From Alloscardovia sp963543015 (lineage in GTDB: Bacteria; Actinomycetota; Actinomycetes; Actinomycetales; Bifidobacteriaceae), in NCBI GenBank assembly GCA_963543015.1, contig CAUTYZ010000004.1, forward strand, positions 1-64,000: DNA of 64,000 nt. Reading direction: 5' to 3'. Positions 8,752 through 17,997 of the stretch are shown one piece after another. The notes under the pieces are model-generated. The model was not told where the DNA came from. It did not search any database and saw nothing but the letters and a program-made list of their open reading frames with translations. The first letter of the stretch is position 1. Each line of letters starts with the position of its first letter. Made by a program: the position numbers and the translations under genes.

Positions 8752-9030
8752 TTAGCGGCGTCCCTTCTTATCATCCTTAACATGGCCCTTGAAAGTACGC
8801 GTTGGTGCGAACTCTCCGAGCTTGTGACCTACCATCGATTCAGTAACGAACACTGGCATATGAGTGCGGCCGTTGTGGACTGCAAATGTATGACCAATGA
8901 AGTCAGGAGTAATCATCGAACGACGAGACCAAGTCTTAATAACGTCGTGAGTACCCTTTTCGTTCTGAGCGTCGACTTTCTTCTGCAAGTGGGCGTCGAC
9001 GAATGGGCCCTTCTTGATGCTTCGAGTCAT
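8752..9030 (-). CDS. rpsS: 30S ribosomal protein S19
   Basis: 92-residue head protein of the small subunit. MTRSIKKGPFVDAHL and RRSMITPDFIGHTF are diagnostic. It abuts rplV without spacing. Confidence 0.98.
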   Translation of the reverse strand: MTRSIKKGPFVDAHLQKKVDAQNEKGTHDVIKTWSRRSMITPDFIGHTFAVHNGRTHMPVFVTESMVGHKLGEFAPTRTFKGHVKDDKKGRR

Positions 9031-9045
9031 CTCTTCGACACTCCC

Positions 9046-9876
9046 TTACTTGCGGTTCTTACCGTTTGGACGACGACGAACAATCATCTTGTTCGAAGCC
9101 TTCTTAGGACGACGTGTACGAACCTCACCCTTACCCCATGGGGATACTGGTGGCTTACCACCGCGGGTACGACCACCATGTGGATGGTCAACTGGGTTCA
9201 TAGATTCACCACGGGTATGTGGGCGCTTGCCCATCCAGCGTGCACGACCTGCCTTACCGAGCTCAATGTTAGCGTGTTCGGAGTTACCTACTTCACCAAC
9301 AGTTGCACGGCAGCGAGCGTCTACGTTGCGGATTTCTCCAGATGGCATACGGAGCTGAGCAAGGTTGCCATCCTTTGCAACGAGCTGTACAGAAGCACCA
9401 GCAGAACGTGCGATCTTTGCGCCACCCAATGGACGAAGTTCAATTGCGTGAACAACGGTACCAGTTGGAATGTTGCGAAGTGGCAAGTTGTTGCCTGGCT
9501 TGATGTCAGCCTGTGCGCCGGTTTCGATAGTATCGCCCTGCTTGATTCCTTCAGGAGCGATGATGTAGCGCTTCTCACCATCAGCGAAGTGAAGCAACGC
9601 AATGCGAGCAGAACGGTTTGGATCGTACTCGATGTGTGCAACCTTAGCTGGGATACCGTCCTTGTCCCAACGCTTGAAATCAATGAGACGGTACTGGCGC
9701 TTGTGACCGCCACCACGGTGACGGCTTGTGATACGACCGTAAGAGTTACGGCCGCCAGTCTTGCTGAGCTTACGCAGCAAGGACTTTTCAGGTGTGGAAC
9801 GCGTAATCTCAGAGAAATCAGAGACGGATGCGTTACGACGACCTGCAGTCGTTGGCTTGTATACGCGGATAGCCAT
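9046..9876 (-). CDS. rplB: 50S ribosomal protein L2
   Basis: 276-residue protein needed for peptidyl transferase activity. The conserved C-terminal histidine segment MNPVDHPHGGR is intact. An AGGAAA lies close before its ATG. Confidence 0.99.
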   Translation of the reverse strand: MAIRVYKPTTAGRRNASVSDFSEITRSTPEKSLLRKLSKTGGRNSYGRITSRHRGGGHKRQYRLIDFKRWDKDGIPAKVAHIEYDPNRSARIALLHFADGEKRYIIAPEGIKQGDTIETGAQADIKPGNNLPLRNIPTGTVVHAIELRPLGGAKIARSAGASVQLVAKDGNLAQLRMPSGEIRNVDARCRATVGEVGNSEHANIELGKAGRARWMGKRPHTRGESMNPVDHPHGGRTRGGKPPVSPWGKGEVRTRRPKKASNKMIVRRRPNGKNRK

Positions 9877-9907
9877 AATGTGTTTTCCTAACTTTCTCGG
9901 CTACTGC

Positions 9908-10204
9908 TTAGTTACCGAAGATGTCGATAGTCTGACCCTTTTCGACTGTAACGATTGCACGCTTCTGGGAAGCACGACGACCGAAACCAGTGCGAGTGCG
10001 CTGACGCTTGCCTGCGCGGTTCAGAGTATTAACGTTGGTAACCTTAACCTTGAAGATTTCTTCAACAGCTTGCTTAATTTCGATCTTGTTAGCAGTTGGT
10101 GCAACCACGAAGGTGTACTGACCGCGATCTGAATTGGTGTAAGCCTTTTCAGAAACTACAGGCTTGAGGATGACGTCATGTGCTGTCTTACGAATTGCGA
10201 CCAT
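9908..10204 (-). CDS. rplW: 50S ribosomal protein L23
   Basis: 98-residue exit-site protein that docks trigger factor and SRP. VVSEKAYTNSDRGQYTFVV and the basic RTRTGFGRR loop identify it. Confidence 0.97.
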   Translation of the reverse strand: MVAIRKTAHDVILKPVVSEKAYTNSDRGQYTFVVAPTANKIEIKQAVEEIFKVKVTNVNTLNRAGKRQRTRTGFGRRASQKRAIVTVEKGQTIDIFGN

Positions 10205-10209
10205 ACTAC

Positions 10210-10866
10210 TTAGGCCTCCTTATCAGCAGTCTTAGCAGCAACGAAAGCTTCGAAGCCTTCCTTGGTGAAGACGACATCTTCAGCGGTAACTACGTCATAT
10301 GTGTTCAACTGATCTGCGAAGAGCACGTGTACGTAGGTGAGGTTACGAACGGAAAGCCATTCGGTGATGTTCTCACGAGAAACAACAACGGTTGTGAAAC
10401 GGTTGTCTACTACAGAGAGAGCTGCCTTAGCAGTCTTAGTAGATGGAGTTTCGCCCAAACCGAAGTCAACTACGTGTACGCGACCTGCGTTGAAACGATC
10501 AGAAAGCACGTAGCGAAGTGCTGCTGCCTTCATCTTCTTTGGAGTGCGCTGAGTGTAGTCACGTGGTACTGGACCATGAACTACTGCACCGCCTGCGAAC
10601 TGTGGAGCGCGGATGGAACCCTGACGAGCACGACCTGTACCCTTCTGCTTCCATGGCTTCTTGCCGCCGCCGGAGATGCGTGCGCGATTCTTTACAGCAT
10701 GAGTGCCCTGACGAGCAGCTGCAAGCTGTGCAATAACAACCTGGTGAACGAGTGGAACGTGTGCACGCACTACATCCTGCTCGATACCGAAGAGCTCTAC
10801 TGGAGCTTCTACAGAACCAGCTGCCTTACCGTTAGCATCGGTGATGTTCAAAGTTACGTTTGCCAT
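10210..10866 (-). CDS. rplD: 50S ribosomal protein L4
   Basis: 218-residue exit-tunnel protein; in other bacteria it also represses the S10 operon. The tunnel loop GKKPWKQKGTGRARQGSIR is conserved. Confidence 0.98.
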   Translation of the reverse strand: MANVTLNITDANGKAAGSVEAPVELFGIEQDVVRAHVPLVHQVVIAQLAAARQGTHAVKNRARISGGGKKPWKQKGTGRARQGSIRAPQFAGGAVVHGPVPRDYTQRTPKKMKAAALRYVLSDRFNAGRVHVVDFGLGETPSTKTAKAALSVVDNRFTTVVVSRENITEWLSVRNLTYVHVLFADQLNTYDVVTAEDVVFTKEGFEAFVAAKTADKEA

Positions 10867-10870
10867 AACC

Positions 10871-11521
10871 TTATGCTCCCTTCACAGCGGTACGTACTAC
10901 AACGAGGGAACCCTTTGGTCCTGGAACTGCGCCCTTAACTGCAATAATGCCGTTTTCGACGTCAGAGGACACTACGGTCAAGTTGAGCGTGGTGTGGGTA
11001 TCGTGACCCATACGACCAGCCATGCGCTTGCCCTTAAGAATACGGCTTGGAGTTGCGCATGCGCCTACAGAACCTGGGCGACGCTCATTCTTGTGGGAAC
11101 CGTGAGTACGGCGGTAGGACTTGAAGCCCCAGCGCTTGATTGTACCTGCGAAACCCTTACCCTTGGTGGTACCGGTAATATCTACGAGTGCACCATCAGG
11201 GAAAATTTCTGCGGTAAGTTCCTGACCTGGCTCGTAGTTTTCTACGTCTTCAGTGCGGAACTCAACAATGTGACGACGAGGGGTTACACCAGCCTTAGCG
11301 AAGTGTCCAGCAAGTGGCTTGGATACCTTAGTAGGATCAATTGCGCCAAATGCAATCTGAACAGCCTTGTAACCGTCAGATTCCTCATTCTTTACAGCTG
11401 TAACAACGTTGGTGTCAACTTCCACCAAAGTTACTGGAACGAAGAAACCGTTCTCATCCCAAACCTGAGACATGCCGAGCTTCTTGCCCAACAATGCCTG
11501 GCGATTGTTCTTAGATACCAT
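10871..11521 (-). CDS. rplC: 50S ribosomal protein L3
   Basis: 216-residue early-assembly protein. KKLGMSQVWDENG near the N-terminus and the RMAGRMGHDTHT loop near the peptidyl transferase centre are recognisable. Confidence 0.98.
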   Translation of the reverse strand: MVSKNNRQALLGKKLGMSQVWDENGFFVPVTLVEVDTNVVTAVKNEESDGYKAVQIAFGAIDPTKVSKPLAGHFAKAGVTPRRHIVEFRTEDVENYEPGQELTAEIFPDGALVDITGTTKGKGFAGTIKRWGFKSYRRTHGSHKNERRPGSVGACATPSRILKGKRMAGRMGHDTHTTLNLTVVSSDVENGIIAVKGAVPGPKGSLVVVRTAVKGA

Positions 11522-11532
11522 TTCTCCCCTCC

Positions 11533-11841
11533 CTACAGCTTAATCTCGATATTTACATCTGCAGGCAAATCGAGACGCATCAAAGAATCAACTGCCTTAG
11601 GAGTTGGATCAACGATGTCAATAAGGCGCTTATGTGTGCGCATCTCGAAGTGCTCGCGAGAATCCTTGTACTTATGAGGAGAACGGATAACAACAAATAC
11701 GTTCTTCTCAGTAGGAAGTGGAACTGGGCCAACTACAGTTGCGCCTGCGTTCGTGACCGTTTCGACAATCTTCTTTGCCGACTGGTCGATGACCTCATGG
11801 TCATAGGACTTTAGCCTGATGCGGATTTTCTGTCCCGCCAT
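11533..11841 (-). CDS. rpsJ: 30S ribosomal protein S10
   Basis: 102-residue protein, first gene of the S10 operon, also known from transcription antitermination as NusE. MAGQKIRIRLKSYDHEVID is typical. A leader of a few hundred bases precedes it. Confidence 0.99.
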   Translation of the reverse strand: MAGQKIRIRLKSYDHEVIDQSAKKIVETVTNAGATVVGPVPLPTEKNVFVVIRSPHKYKDSREHFEMRTHKRLIDIVDPTPKAVDSLMRLDLPADVNIEIKL

Positions 11842-12249
11842 TCGCCGTACGCCCTTTCTTGCGATCGATACATTTCCAACCTGTTTAGAGCACTAACCGG
11901 CAAACTTCGCCTCATGGACGAAATCCCATCAGTGCGTAGCTAGCGGCACTTACCGCTGCCACGCTCGCTATTTAAGATATTAAGCATAAAATCATGCGAG
12001 CCTAAAACAGGCAACTCATCTATTTAAGCACTACCCCTGCCCGAATCAATCCGGGCGTGTCGAAAAGACACGTCGTTAAGAAATGATTGTTTCGAGAATT
12101 TTCATAACTGTGGGTACGTGCTATGAGTACGTGACTACAATACACTCCGCCCTGAATTCGACACGCATAACTCGTATTCTTTTACATCGTTTCGTTCAGC
12201 GCGTAGTTATCACCCAACCGTGTATGTCACCATGTATATCACATGTACT
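11842..12249 (-). promoter_or_regulatory. S10 operon leader and promoter region
   Basis: Gene-free stretch before rpsJ. It contains a small hairpin AGCGG-CCGCT near 11940-11956 and, at 12037-12072, two adjoining hairpins (GCCCG/CGGGC and CGTGTC/GACACG) that could end transcription from the gene above. AT-rich sequence around 11965-12015 is the likely promoter area, but I see no hexamer pair good enough to place it. Confidence 0.4.
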
Positions 12250-12694
12250 TCAGAAAGGCTTGCGCAAGTAGACCATATCTACTAATTGCACTCCATCCTC
12301 ATAAATGGGATGGTCATAATTATCGGTAAAGAAATTCGGTACGATATGAGACCGAACAAAACCTATTTTTTCGTAGAACGGGATTGTTACAGGGGCTATC
12401 CTCTGTCCCCACCTGAAGCACATCAAAGTTGTCCTTATATATATCGCACACAAAATCTATCAATGCACGAGCATACCCACGTCCCTGATAGTTAGGATCC
12501 GTTGCGATATTTTTAATTTCGAGCATGCCATTCTTCTCATCAGTTACGACACATTCGGCTTTAACTCCGTCATCTTCAAGCACATACATTGTTCCACGCT
12601 CGAGATAACGATTAATCATATCCTCCTGCTCGTCAGCCAGCAGAAGCAAATCACGATAGCGCTTCTTATCGTCCTGTACTTTACAAATTTTCAT
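12250..12694 (-). pseudogene. Frameshifted GNAT N-acetyltransferase
   Basis: The first frame encodes a GNAT domain with the acetyl-CoA signature NIATDPNYQGRGYARALI, read to VGTEDSP at about residue 102; the family's next block, PVTIPFYEKIGF and then NFFTDNYDHPIYEDGVQLVD, continues in another frame. Removing one base from the GGGG at 12392-12395 rejoins the two frames exactly. The acceptor substrate is unknown. It is either a recent loss of function or a slippage-prone gene. It stands alone between the S10 operon and the membrane-protein pair. Confidence 0.85.
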
Positions 12695-12703
12695 CGTACA
12701 GGG

Positions 12704-13584
12704 CTACTCCGTCAGCAATTCTTGATGATTAAAATTCACGAATACGCTCGAGTGAGGGTATAAGGTCAGCGTTCCTGGTTTGTTCATCGTCACGATGTTC
12801 AAAGCGACATCATAATTGTGCGGATAAAAACGCGTGGTGTAGCGCTCAAAAGAATTAAGATCGCAGAAAGTCACATCCATATACGACGTATATCGAGACC
12901 GATTTCGTTGATAGCCACATGGCTTTGCATATACTTTTACTGATCCTTGGGACAGGTCAAGACCATCTTGTACCAGAGAATTTCCAGTAAATGCAATTCC
13001 AGCAATGGAAATAATAACGAGAACCACGCTCACGAAAACTGAACTGAAACGCTTCCTCGTGTGCGTTTTCTCTGTATTCATTGGGACGCTGTGCATACGT
13101 GCAGACTTTTCCAGTTCTGCATAGTCGTACGTCGAATAGGTCGAATTTGTCAAATTTCCAACGCGCTGAGCCTTCTCAATCTGACGTGCACGATAGTAAT
13201 TCCATAATGACAGCAGACCAAGGAACCCCACCCATATACCACACAAGAAGAAGCAGACATCACCACCGATTTTCGTGTACAAGCCAGCAGCTCCTATGCT
13301 CGATGGGTAGTGGAACATATGAACGCAGACATAAACAAAAGCAAAAAGGCCGAGAAATACGCCTGTTACCTTTTCTGGATTGGTGTCACCATAAGCGGGA
13401 AAGCTGTGCTCAGAGGAACTTTTATCTGTTCAGATTGTGATGAATTCGACTCATTGAACCCAAAATCCTGAGGTAAGCCGCCATAATTATTCTGACCATT
13501 GTGGTCGTTCGGTTTCCACGACGAATTCCCATATGATGGGTTGCTCGACTGATTCTCTGCGGTAAAGTTATCCCATTTCGTCAT
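12704..13584 (-). pseudogene. Frameshifted Pro/Gln-poor copy of a membrane protein pair (copy A)
   Basis: Unrecognised membrane protein. Reading from ATG 13584: an Asn/Ser-rich cytoplasmic start, the block LMVTPIQK, three membrane segments and an external domain ending GTLTLYPHSSVFVNF. The frame breaks after LMVTPIQKR; adding one base in the run of four at 13371-13374 rejoins it (VFLGLFAFVYVCV leads into MFHYPSS). It is a paralogue of the gene at 13815-14826. A TAGACT seven bases before the ATG suggests a leaderless transcript. Confidence 0.8.
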
Positions 13585-13591
13585 AAGTGTC

Positions 13592-13597
13592 AGTCTA
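13592..13597 (-). promoter_or_regulatory. -10 element of a leaderless start (copy A)
   Basis: TAGACT on the minus strand lies seven bases before the ATG at 13584, the distance expected if transcription starts at the start codon. No ribosome-binding site is present. Confidence 0.45.
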
Positions 13598-13814
13598 TCA
13601 AAGGAAAGTCGTATCGTCAGCGCCGATAGATATCTCTCTATAAATTCACGCAAAAATAAAACTGCTCCGCACTTGACAGTCTCAGAAAAGAGAGCCTACT
13701 CAAGTACGAAGCAGTATATAAAAGTGTGTAGCTTATCGTCTGAAAGTTGTCGCCGGAAATGCGACGCTAGGAAGACGCTAGGAAAAAACGCAACATCACC
13801 GGGATGAAAACGTT

Positions 13815-14826
13815 CTACTCATAACTGACAAACACACCAGAGCGAGGATACAAAGTCAAAGTACCCGACGCACCGCTGAGGAAGTTTTGATACAATCCGC
13901 GCGCAATATTATATTGTGGCTCATAGAAACGAGTTGTATAAATATTATTCGTTCCCACTTCATGGAACTTAACTTCGATATACGAATTGTAGCTACGACG
14001 TCCTTTATACTCGTTCGCTTCGCTTGGATATGCCTGTACGGTAATTGATCCTTGAATGACATCCAGTGCGTCGTTAGCCAGAGACTGTCCGTTGAAGAAA
14101 ATACCCAAGACAGCGATAATAAGCATGACAACTGCAGAAATTACTGGCATCAGACGCTTAGATGATTTGTTCGCAGCTTGCACCTGTGGCTGTGGCAGTG
14201 GCTGAGCATAAGCAGGAGTTGGCTGCGCGCCGTACTGAGGTACAGGCTGTAACTGCGTCTGATTAAGCTGTGGCTGATTAAATTGTGGCTGACTAATTTG
14301 AGCTGGATTGTCCTGAGCTGGAACGTTTACCTGATTAAACTGCGCTGGGTTACCTTGGTTCGCCGAGTTAACCGCTGTGTTAACCGCAGGGTTAATCGTC
14401 TGGTTAACCGCCGGGGTAAATTGTGCAGGAGCAAATGGCTGCTGTCCTTGCCCGTCGTTCATCGCCTCATTCTGACGATTCTTATTGAAACTGCGCAGTG
14501 AGAGAATTCCTAAGAAACCTATCCACAGGCACAGTACGACTAAGCACAGATCGTACACAAGTTTAGTAAACATACCGAGCGTTCCCACGCTTGTTGGATA
14601 GTGGAAAAATGCCCACGCACGCATACACGGCGATGAATACCACCAGCAGCACGATAGAGATTTGCTTCTGCAGTGGTGTCACCATCAGATCGATATTTTT
14701 AGCCAATCGGACCTTCTGAGGCTGAGACGAATTATTCTGTCCCAATGACTCGTGAGCCGAAGGTTGAGTTGTATACTGACTTGCGTTCTGAGCAAAGTTG
14801 CCATTACTGTTCTGTTGATTATCCAT
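13815..14826 (-). pseudogene. Frameshifted Pro/Gln-rich membrane protein (copy B)
   Basis: Paralogue of the gene at 12704-13584. Reading from ATG 14826: Asn/Gln-rich start, NIDLMVTPLQKQ, a first membrane helix, then a break; the rest (FHYPTSVGTLGMFTK, a second helix, about 80 residues rich in Pro, Gln and Asn, a third helix LMPVISAVVMLIIAVLGIFF, an external domain ending GTLTLYPRSGVFVSYE) is in another frame. Deleting one base from AAAAA at 14605-14609 restores one protein. The downstream part could be made from an internal ATG at 14624. Function unknown. Confidence 0.8.
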
Positions 14827-14832
14827 TCCTAC

Positions 14833-14838
14833 ATCGTA
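14833..14838 (-). promoter_or_regulatory. -10 element of a leaderless start (copy B)
   Basis: TACGAT on the minus strand, six bases before the ATG at 14826; no Shine-Dalgarno sequence in between. Confidence 0.45.
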
Positions 14839-14857
14839 ACAAAATCCTTCTATACAA

Positions 14858-14890
14858 CGTGGCACTCTACCATTGCGATAGAGTGCCACG
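14858..14890 (-). terminator. Hairpin downstream of adhE
   Basis: Perfect 12-bp stem (14858-14869 with 14879-14890) and a 9-base loop, about 95 bases past the adhE stop. The T-run is weak, so termination is likely but not certain. Confidence 0.55.
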
Positions 14891-14985
14891 TAGAGTGCCA
14901 TGCACAGAGCCGTTCTCAGCGAGAAGACGAATTTACATCAATTCATCACGACTTCACGTCACGAAGATGAATCTTCCGTCACCAC

Positions 14986-17691
14986 TTATGCAGCCTGAGC
15001 AGCTTCACGCTCAGCACGACGCTGCTTTCCTTCTTCCTGAGAAATGCCGTAGTATGCAGCAATTGCGATATCCTTCATATCTTCAATCTGAGGGATACGT
15101 GGATTTGCAGGCGTGCACTGATCTTCGTAAGCGCGCATACCAATCTGATCCAGTACAGACCAGAAGTACTCTTCATCGACACCTGCTGCCTGGAAGGATG
15201 CATCCATGCCAAGCTTGTTATCACGGTAATCTTCTACTGCTTCTGCCAGATTTTCCACGCCTTCTTCAGGAGTTGCTGCTGGAAGACCGAGCTGCTTTGC
15301 GATGTCCTGATAACGCTCTGGAGCGACATACTTATCGTACTTTGGCCATGAAATTGGCTCCAATGGAGTCTGACCATTGTAACGAATAACGTATGGGAGC
15401 AAGATGGAGTTGCAACGACCGTGTGCTACGTGGCAGAGAGCACCGATGGTGTGAGCCATAGAATGGCACATACCCAAGAATGCCGATCCGAAAGCCATAC
15501 CAGCCATTGTTGCTGCGTTGTGTACCTTTTCCTGAGCCTGTGGATTTGCCTGACCTTCATTAACGGAGTCAGCAAGGTTCTCCCACAAGAGCTTAACGGA
15601 ATGCAAAGCAAGACCATCAGTAAAGTCGTTTGCGTATGCAGATACGTATGCTTCCATAGAGTGAGTAATTGCATCGAAACCAGAGTCAGATGCTACACGG
15701 CGAGGCTGTGTACGTGCGAGCACTGGATCGACTACTGCTACCGATGGAGTCAAGGAGTAATCCGTAATTGGATACTTAATTCCATTCTTGGTATCGGTAA
15801 TAACAGCGAATGGCGTTACTTCAGAACCTGTACCCGATGTCGTTGGAACGCAGACGAGCTTTGCCTTCTTACCCAATTCTGGCAAGCGGAATGCACGCTT
15901 ACGGATATCAAAGAACTTTTCGCGGATATCGCGGAATTCAATTTCTGGGTGTTCATACAGCAACCACATAATCTTTGCCGCATCCATTGGCGAACCGCCA
16001 CCGATAGCGATAATAGTATCTGGCTGGAACTCATCGCGCATCATTGCTGCACCGCGCTCAACAGTTTCAATAGATGGTTCTGGCTCGACATAGTCGATAA
16101 TACGCCATTCCACCTTATTGAGACGCTGCTGAAGCTGAGCAATTGCCTTGTCGATAATTCCCAAATCGAGAATAACCTTATCGCAGACGAAGACGACACG
16201 GTTCACGCCAACCATATCGCGCAGATAGCGAATGGAATTTGGCTCAAAATAGGTCTTTGGTGGAATCTTGAACCACTGCATGTTGTTGTTCCTTCTTGCT
16301 ACGCGCTTGATGTTAATGAGGTTTACTGCCTGAACATTTCCTGCTACAGAGTTTCCACCGTAAGAACCGCAACCAAGGGTCAACGATGGAGCAATTGCAT
16401 TGTAGATATCACCGATACCACCAAGAGATGATGGGGAGTTCCAAATCACACGGCATGCACGCATACGCAAACCATACTCGCGTACCAATGCTTCATTGTT
16501 TGTGTGAATAGCAGCTGTATGACCTTCACCAAACTTGAGCATCTGCTCGCACAAGTCGAAAGCTTCAGCCTTGTCCTTTGCACGGAGAACTACATGAACT
16601 GGTCCGAGCTTTTCCAAAGTCAATGGCTCGTTCTCGCCCACTTCCTTGCACTCAGCTGCGATAATCACTGTATCTTCAGGAATGCTAATTCCTGCTTGTT
16701 CAGCAATCCAGTGTGGAGACTTTCCAGGAACCTTGGAATTCAGGCTTGGCTTCGAACCGTCCTTTGCATAAGCGGTCGTACCAAACATAAACTTTTCGAG
16801 CTTTTCCTTTTCTCCGCCAGTAACGAAGTAGGTATGACGTGCCTTCAACTTTTCAATAAGAGCATCGTAGATATCGGTATGTGCGATAATTGCCTGCTCA
16901 GTAGCGCAGATCATGCCGTAATCGAAGTGCTTGGAGAGAACCAAATCATTGACAGCGCGGTCAAGGTCTACGTCTTTGTCGACATATGCTGGAGCGTTTC
17001 CAGCACCAACGCCGAGTGCTGGCTTACCAGACGAGTATGCAGCCTTAACCATGCCTGGACCACCGGTTGCCAGAATAGTTGCAACGCCTGGGTGCTTCAT
17101 CAATGCACCTGTTGCTTCAATCGATGGATGCTCAATCCACTGGATACAATCCTTTGGAGCACCTGCTGCTACAGCTGCATCGCGAACAATCTTTGCTGCT
17201 GCCTTGGAGCATTCCTGTGCGAATGGGTGGAAGCCGAAAACAATTGGGCAGCGAGTCTTCAAAGCGATAAGTGCCTTGAAAATCGTAGTGGATGTAGGGT
17301 TTGTTACTGGGGTTACACCTGCCACGACACCAACTGGCTCAGCGATTTCAGTAATACCATCGACATCATTTTCGTTGATGATGCCCACTGTGCGCTGGTT
17401 AGCCAAGTTATGGGTAATGTGTTCGCATGCAAAGATATTCTTTGTAGCCTTATCTTCGACCATACCGCGGCCGGTCTCATCCACTGCAAGCTTTGCCAGT
17501 TCGAGATGCGCGTGAAGTGCATCAATAGATGCCTTAGCGACGATATAGTCAATTTTCTTCTGGTCGAAATTCTGATACTCATCGAGTGCTACGAGTGCAC
17601 GCTTAACGAGAGTATCTACTTCCTTCTCAGCATCAGACATAACTGGTTCAGCTTCGACTGGTGCTTCGTTCTTTGTAGCTGTCTTTGCCAC
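14986..17691 (-). CDS. adhE: Bifunctional acetaldehyde-CoA/alcohol dehydrogenase
   Basis: Reduces acetyl-CoA to acetaldehyde and then to ethanol, regenerating two NAD+. The N-terminal aldehyde dehydrogenase half has the catalytic cysteine at about residue 262 (MICATEQAI); the C-terminal half is an iron-type alcohol dehydrogenase with GGGSPMDAAK and the metal-binding histidines around CHSMAHTIGALCH. I choose GTG 17691 because AGGAGG stands six bases ahead; the protein is then 901 residues. In bifidobacteria this enzyme makes ethanol as a fermentation product. A separate promoter and a palindrome lie upstream, and it appears to be a single-gene transcript. Confidence 0.97.
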   Translation of the reverse strand: MAKTATKNEAPVEAEPVMSDAEKEVDTLVKRALVALDEYQNFDQKKIDYIVAKASIDALHAHLELAKLAVDETGRGMVEDKATKNIFACEHITHNLANQRTVGIINENDVDGITEIAEPVGVVAGVTPVTNPTSTTIFKALIALKTRCPIVFGFHPFAQECSKAAAKIVRDAAVAAGAPKDCIQWIEHPSIEATGALMKHPGVATILATGGPGMVKAAYSSGKPALGVGAGNAPAYVDKDVDLDRAVNDLVLSKHFDYGMICATEQAIIAHTDIYDALIEKLKARHTYFVTGGEKEKLEKFMFGTTAYAKDGSKPSLNSKVPGKSPHWIAEQAGISIPEDTVIIAAECKEVGENEPLTLEKLGPVHVVLRAKDKAEAFDLCEQMLKFGEGHTAAIHTNNEALVREYGLRMRACRVIWNSPSSLGGIGDIYNAIAPSLTLGCGSYGGNSVAGNVQAVNLINIKRVARRNNNMQWFKIPPKTYFEPNSIRYLRDMVGVNRVVFVCDKVILDLGIIDKAIAQLQQRLNKVEWRIIDYVEPEPSIETVERGAAMMRDEFQPDTIIAIGGGSPMDAAKIMWLLYEHPEIEFRDIREKFFDIRKRAFRLPELGKKAKLVCVPTTSGTGSEVTPFAVITDTKNGIKYPITDYSLTPSVAVVDPVLARTQPRRVASDSGFDAITHSMEAYVSAYANDFTDGLALHSVKLLWENLADSVNEGQANPQAQEKVHNAATMAGMAFGSAFLGMCHSMAHTIGALCHVAHGRCNSILLPYVIRYNGQTPLEPISWPKYDKYVAPERYQDIAKQLGLPAATPEEGVENLAEAVEDYRDNKLGMDASFQAAGVDEEYFWSVLDQIGMRAYEDQCTPANPRIPQIEDMKDIAIAAYYGISQEEGKQRRAEREAAQAA

Positions 17692-17743
17692 GAGTGACCT
17701 CCTATGGTCGTCAGACGACAACGTCTCTTCTGTTATGTACATC

Positions 17744-17772
17744 ACATTAGAAGGCAATATTTCGACACGCAA
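17744..17772 (-). promoter_or_regulatory. adhE promoter
   Basis: TTGCGT (17772-17767) and TAATGT (17749-17744) on the minus strand are 17 bases apart, leaving a leader of about 45 bases before the adhE ribosome site. Confidence 0.6.
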
Positions 17773-17789
17773 CTTCGACAGAAAACTTA

Positions 17790-17806
17790 TGTAAAGTTGA
17801 TTTACA
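17790..17806. promoter_or_regulatory. Palindrome upstream of the adhE promoter
   Basis: TGTAAA, five bases, TTTACA. It sits 17 bases upstream of the -35 hexamer, where an activator would bind. It is not a good match to the known Rex site, so the regulator is unknown. Confidence 0.4.
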
Positions 17807-17897
17807 GAAGTGTCTAAAACACTGGATTTCCCTCTTTTCCCCTCGCTCCTCTTTCCTTATCCGCTCCAGAAATAACGCCGCGACACAAAGCCGAGCA

Positions 17898-17933
17898 TCA
17901 AACCAAACGTCAAACCAAACGTCAAACCAAATG
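17898..17933. repeat. 12-bp direct repeat, three copies
   Basis: Three head-to-tail copies of TCAAACCAAACG, the last with one change, lie between the adhE promoter and the terminator of the TM2 gene. No function is evident. Confidence 0.85.
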
Positions 17934-17938
17934 CAAAA

Positions 17939-17962
17939 GACCCGTCATATACGACGGGTCTT
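17939..17962 (-). terminator. Terminator of the TM2 protein gene
   Basis: Arms AGACCCGTC and GACGGGTCT around a six-base loop, followed on the minus strand by TTTTGCATTT. Located about 40 bases past the stop at 17998. Confidence 0.8.
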
Positions 17963-17997
17963 CCTACAATAACGAGCGAATCGCTACAGACTATCCA

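Noticed and set aside
2170..10938. Long plus-strand open frames opposite the ribosomal genes
   Set aside because: They mirror the codon pattern of the real genes, have no ribosome sites and encode Cys/Leu-rich chains without any family features.
12704..14826. Programmed ribosomal frameshifting in the two membrane paralogues
   Set aside because: One would need a -1 shift and the other +1, and neither site has a standard slippery heptamer or a clear stimulator.
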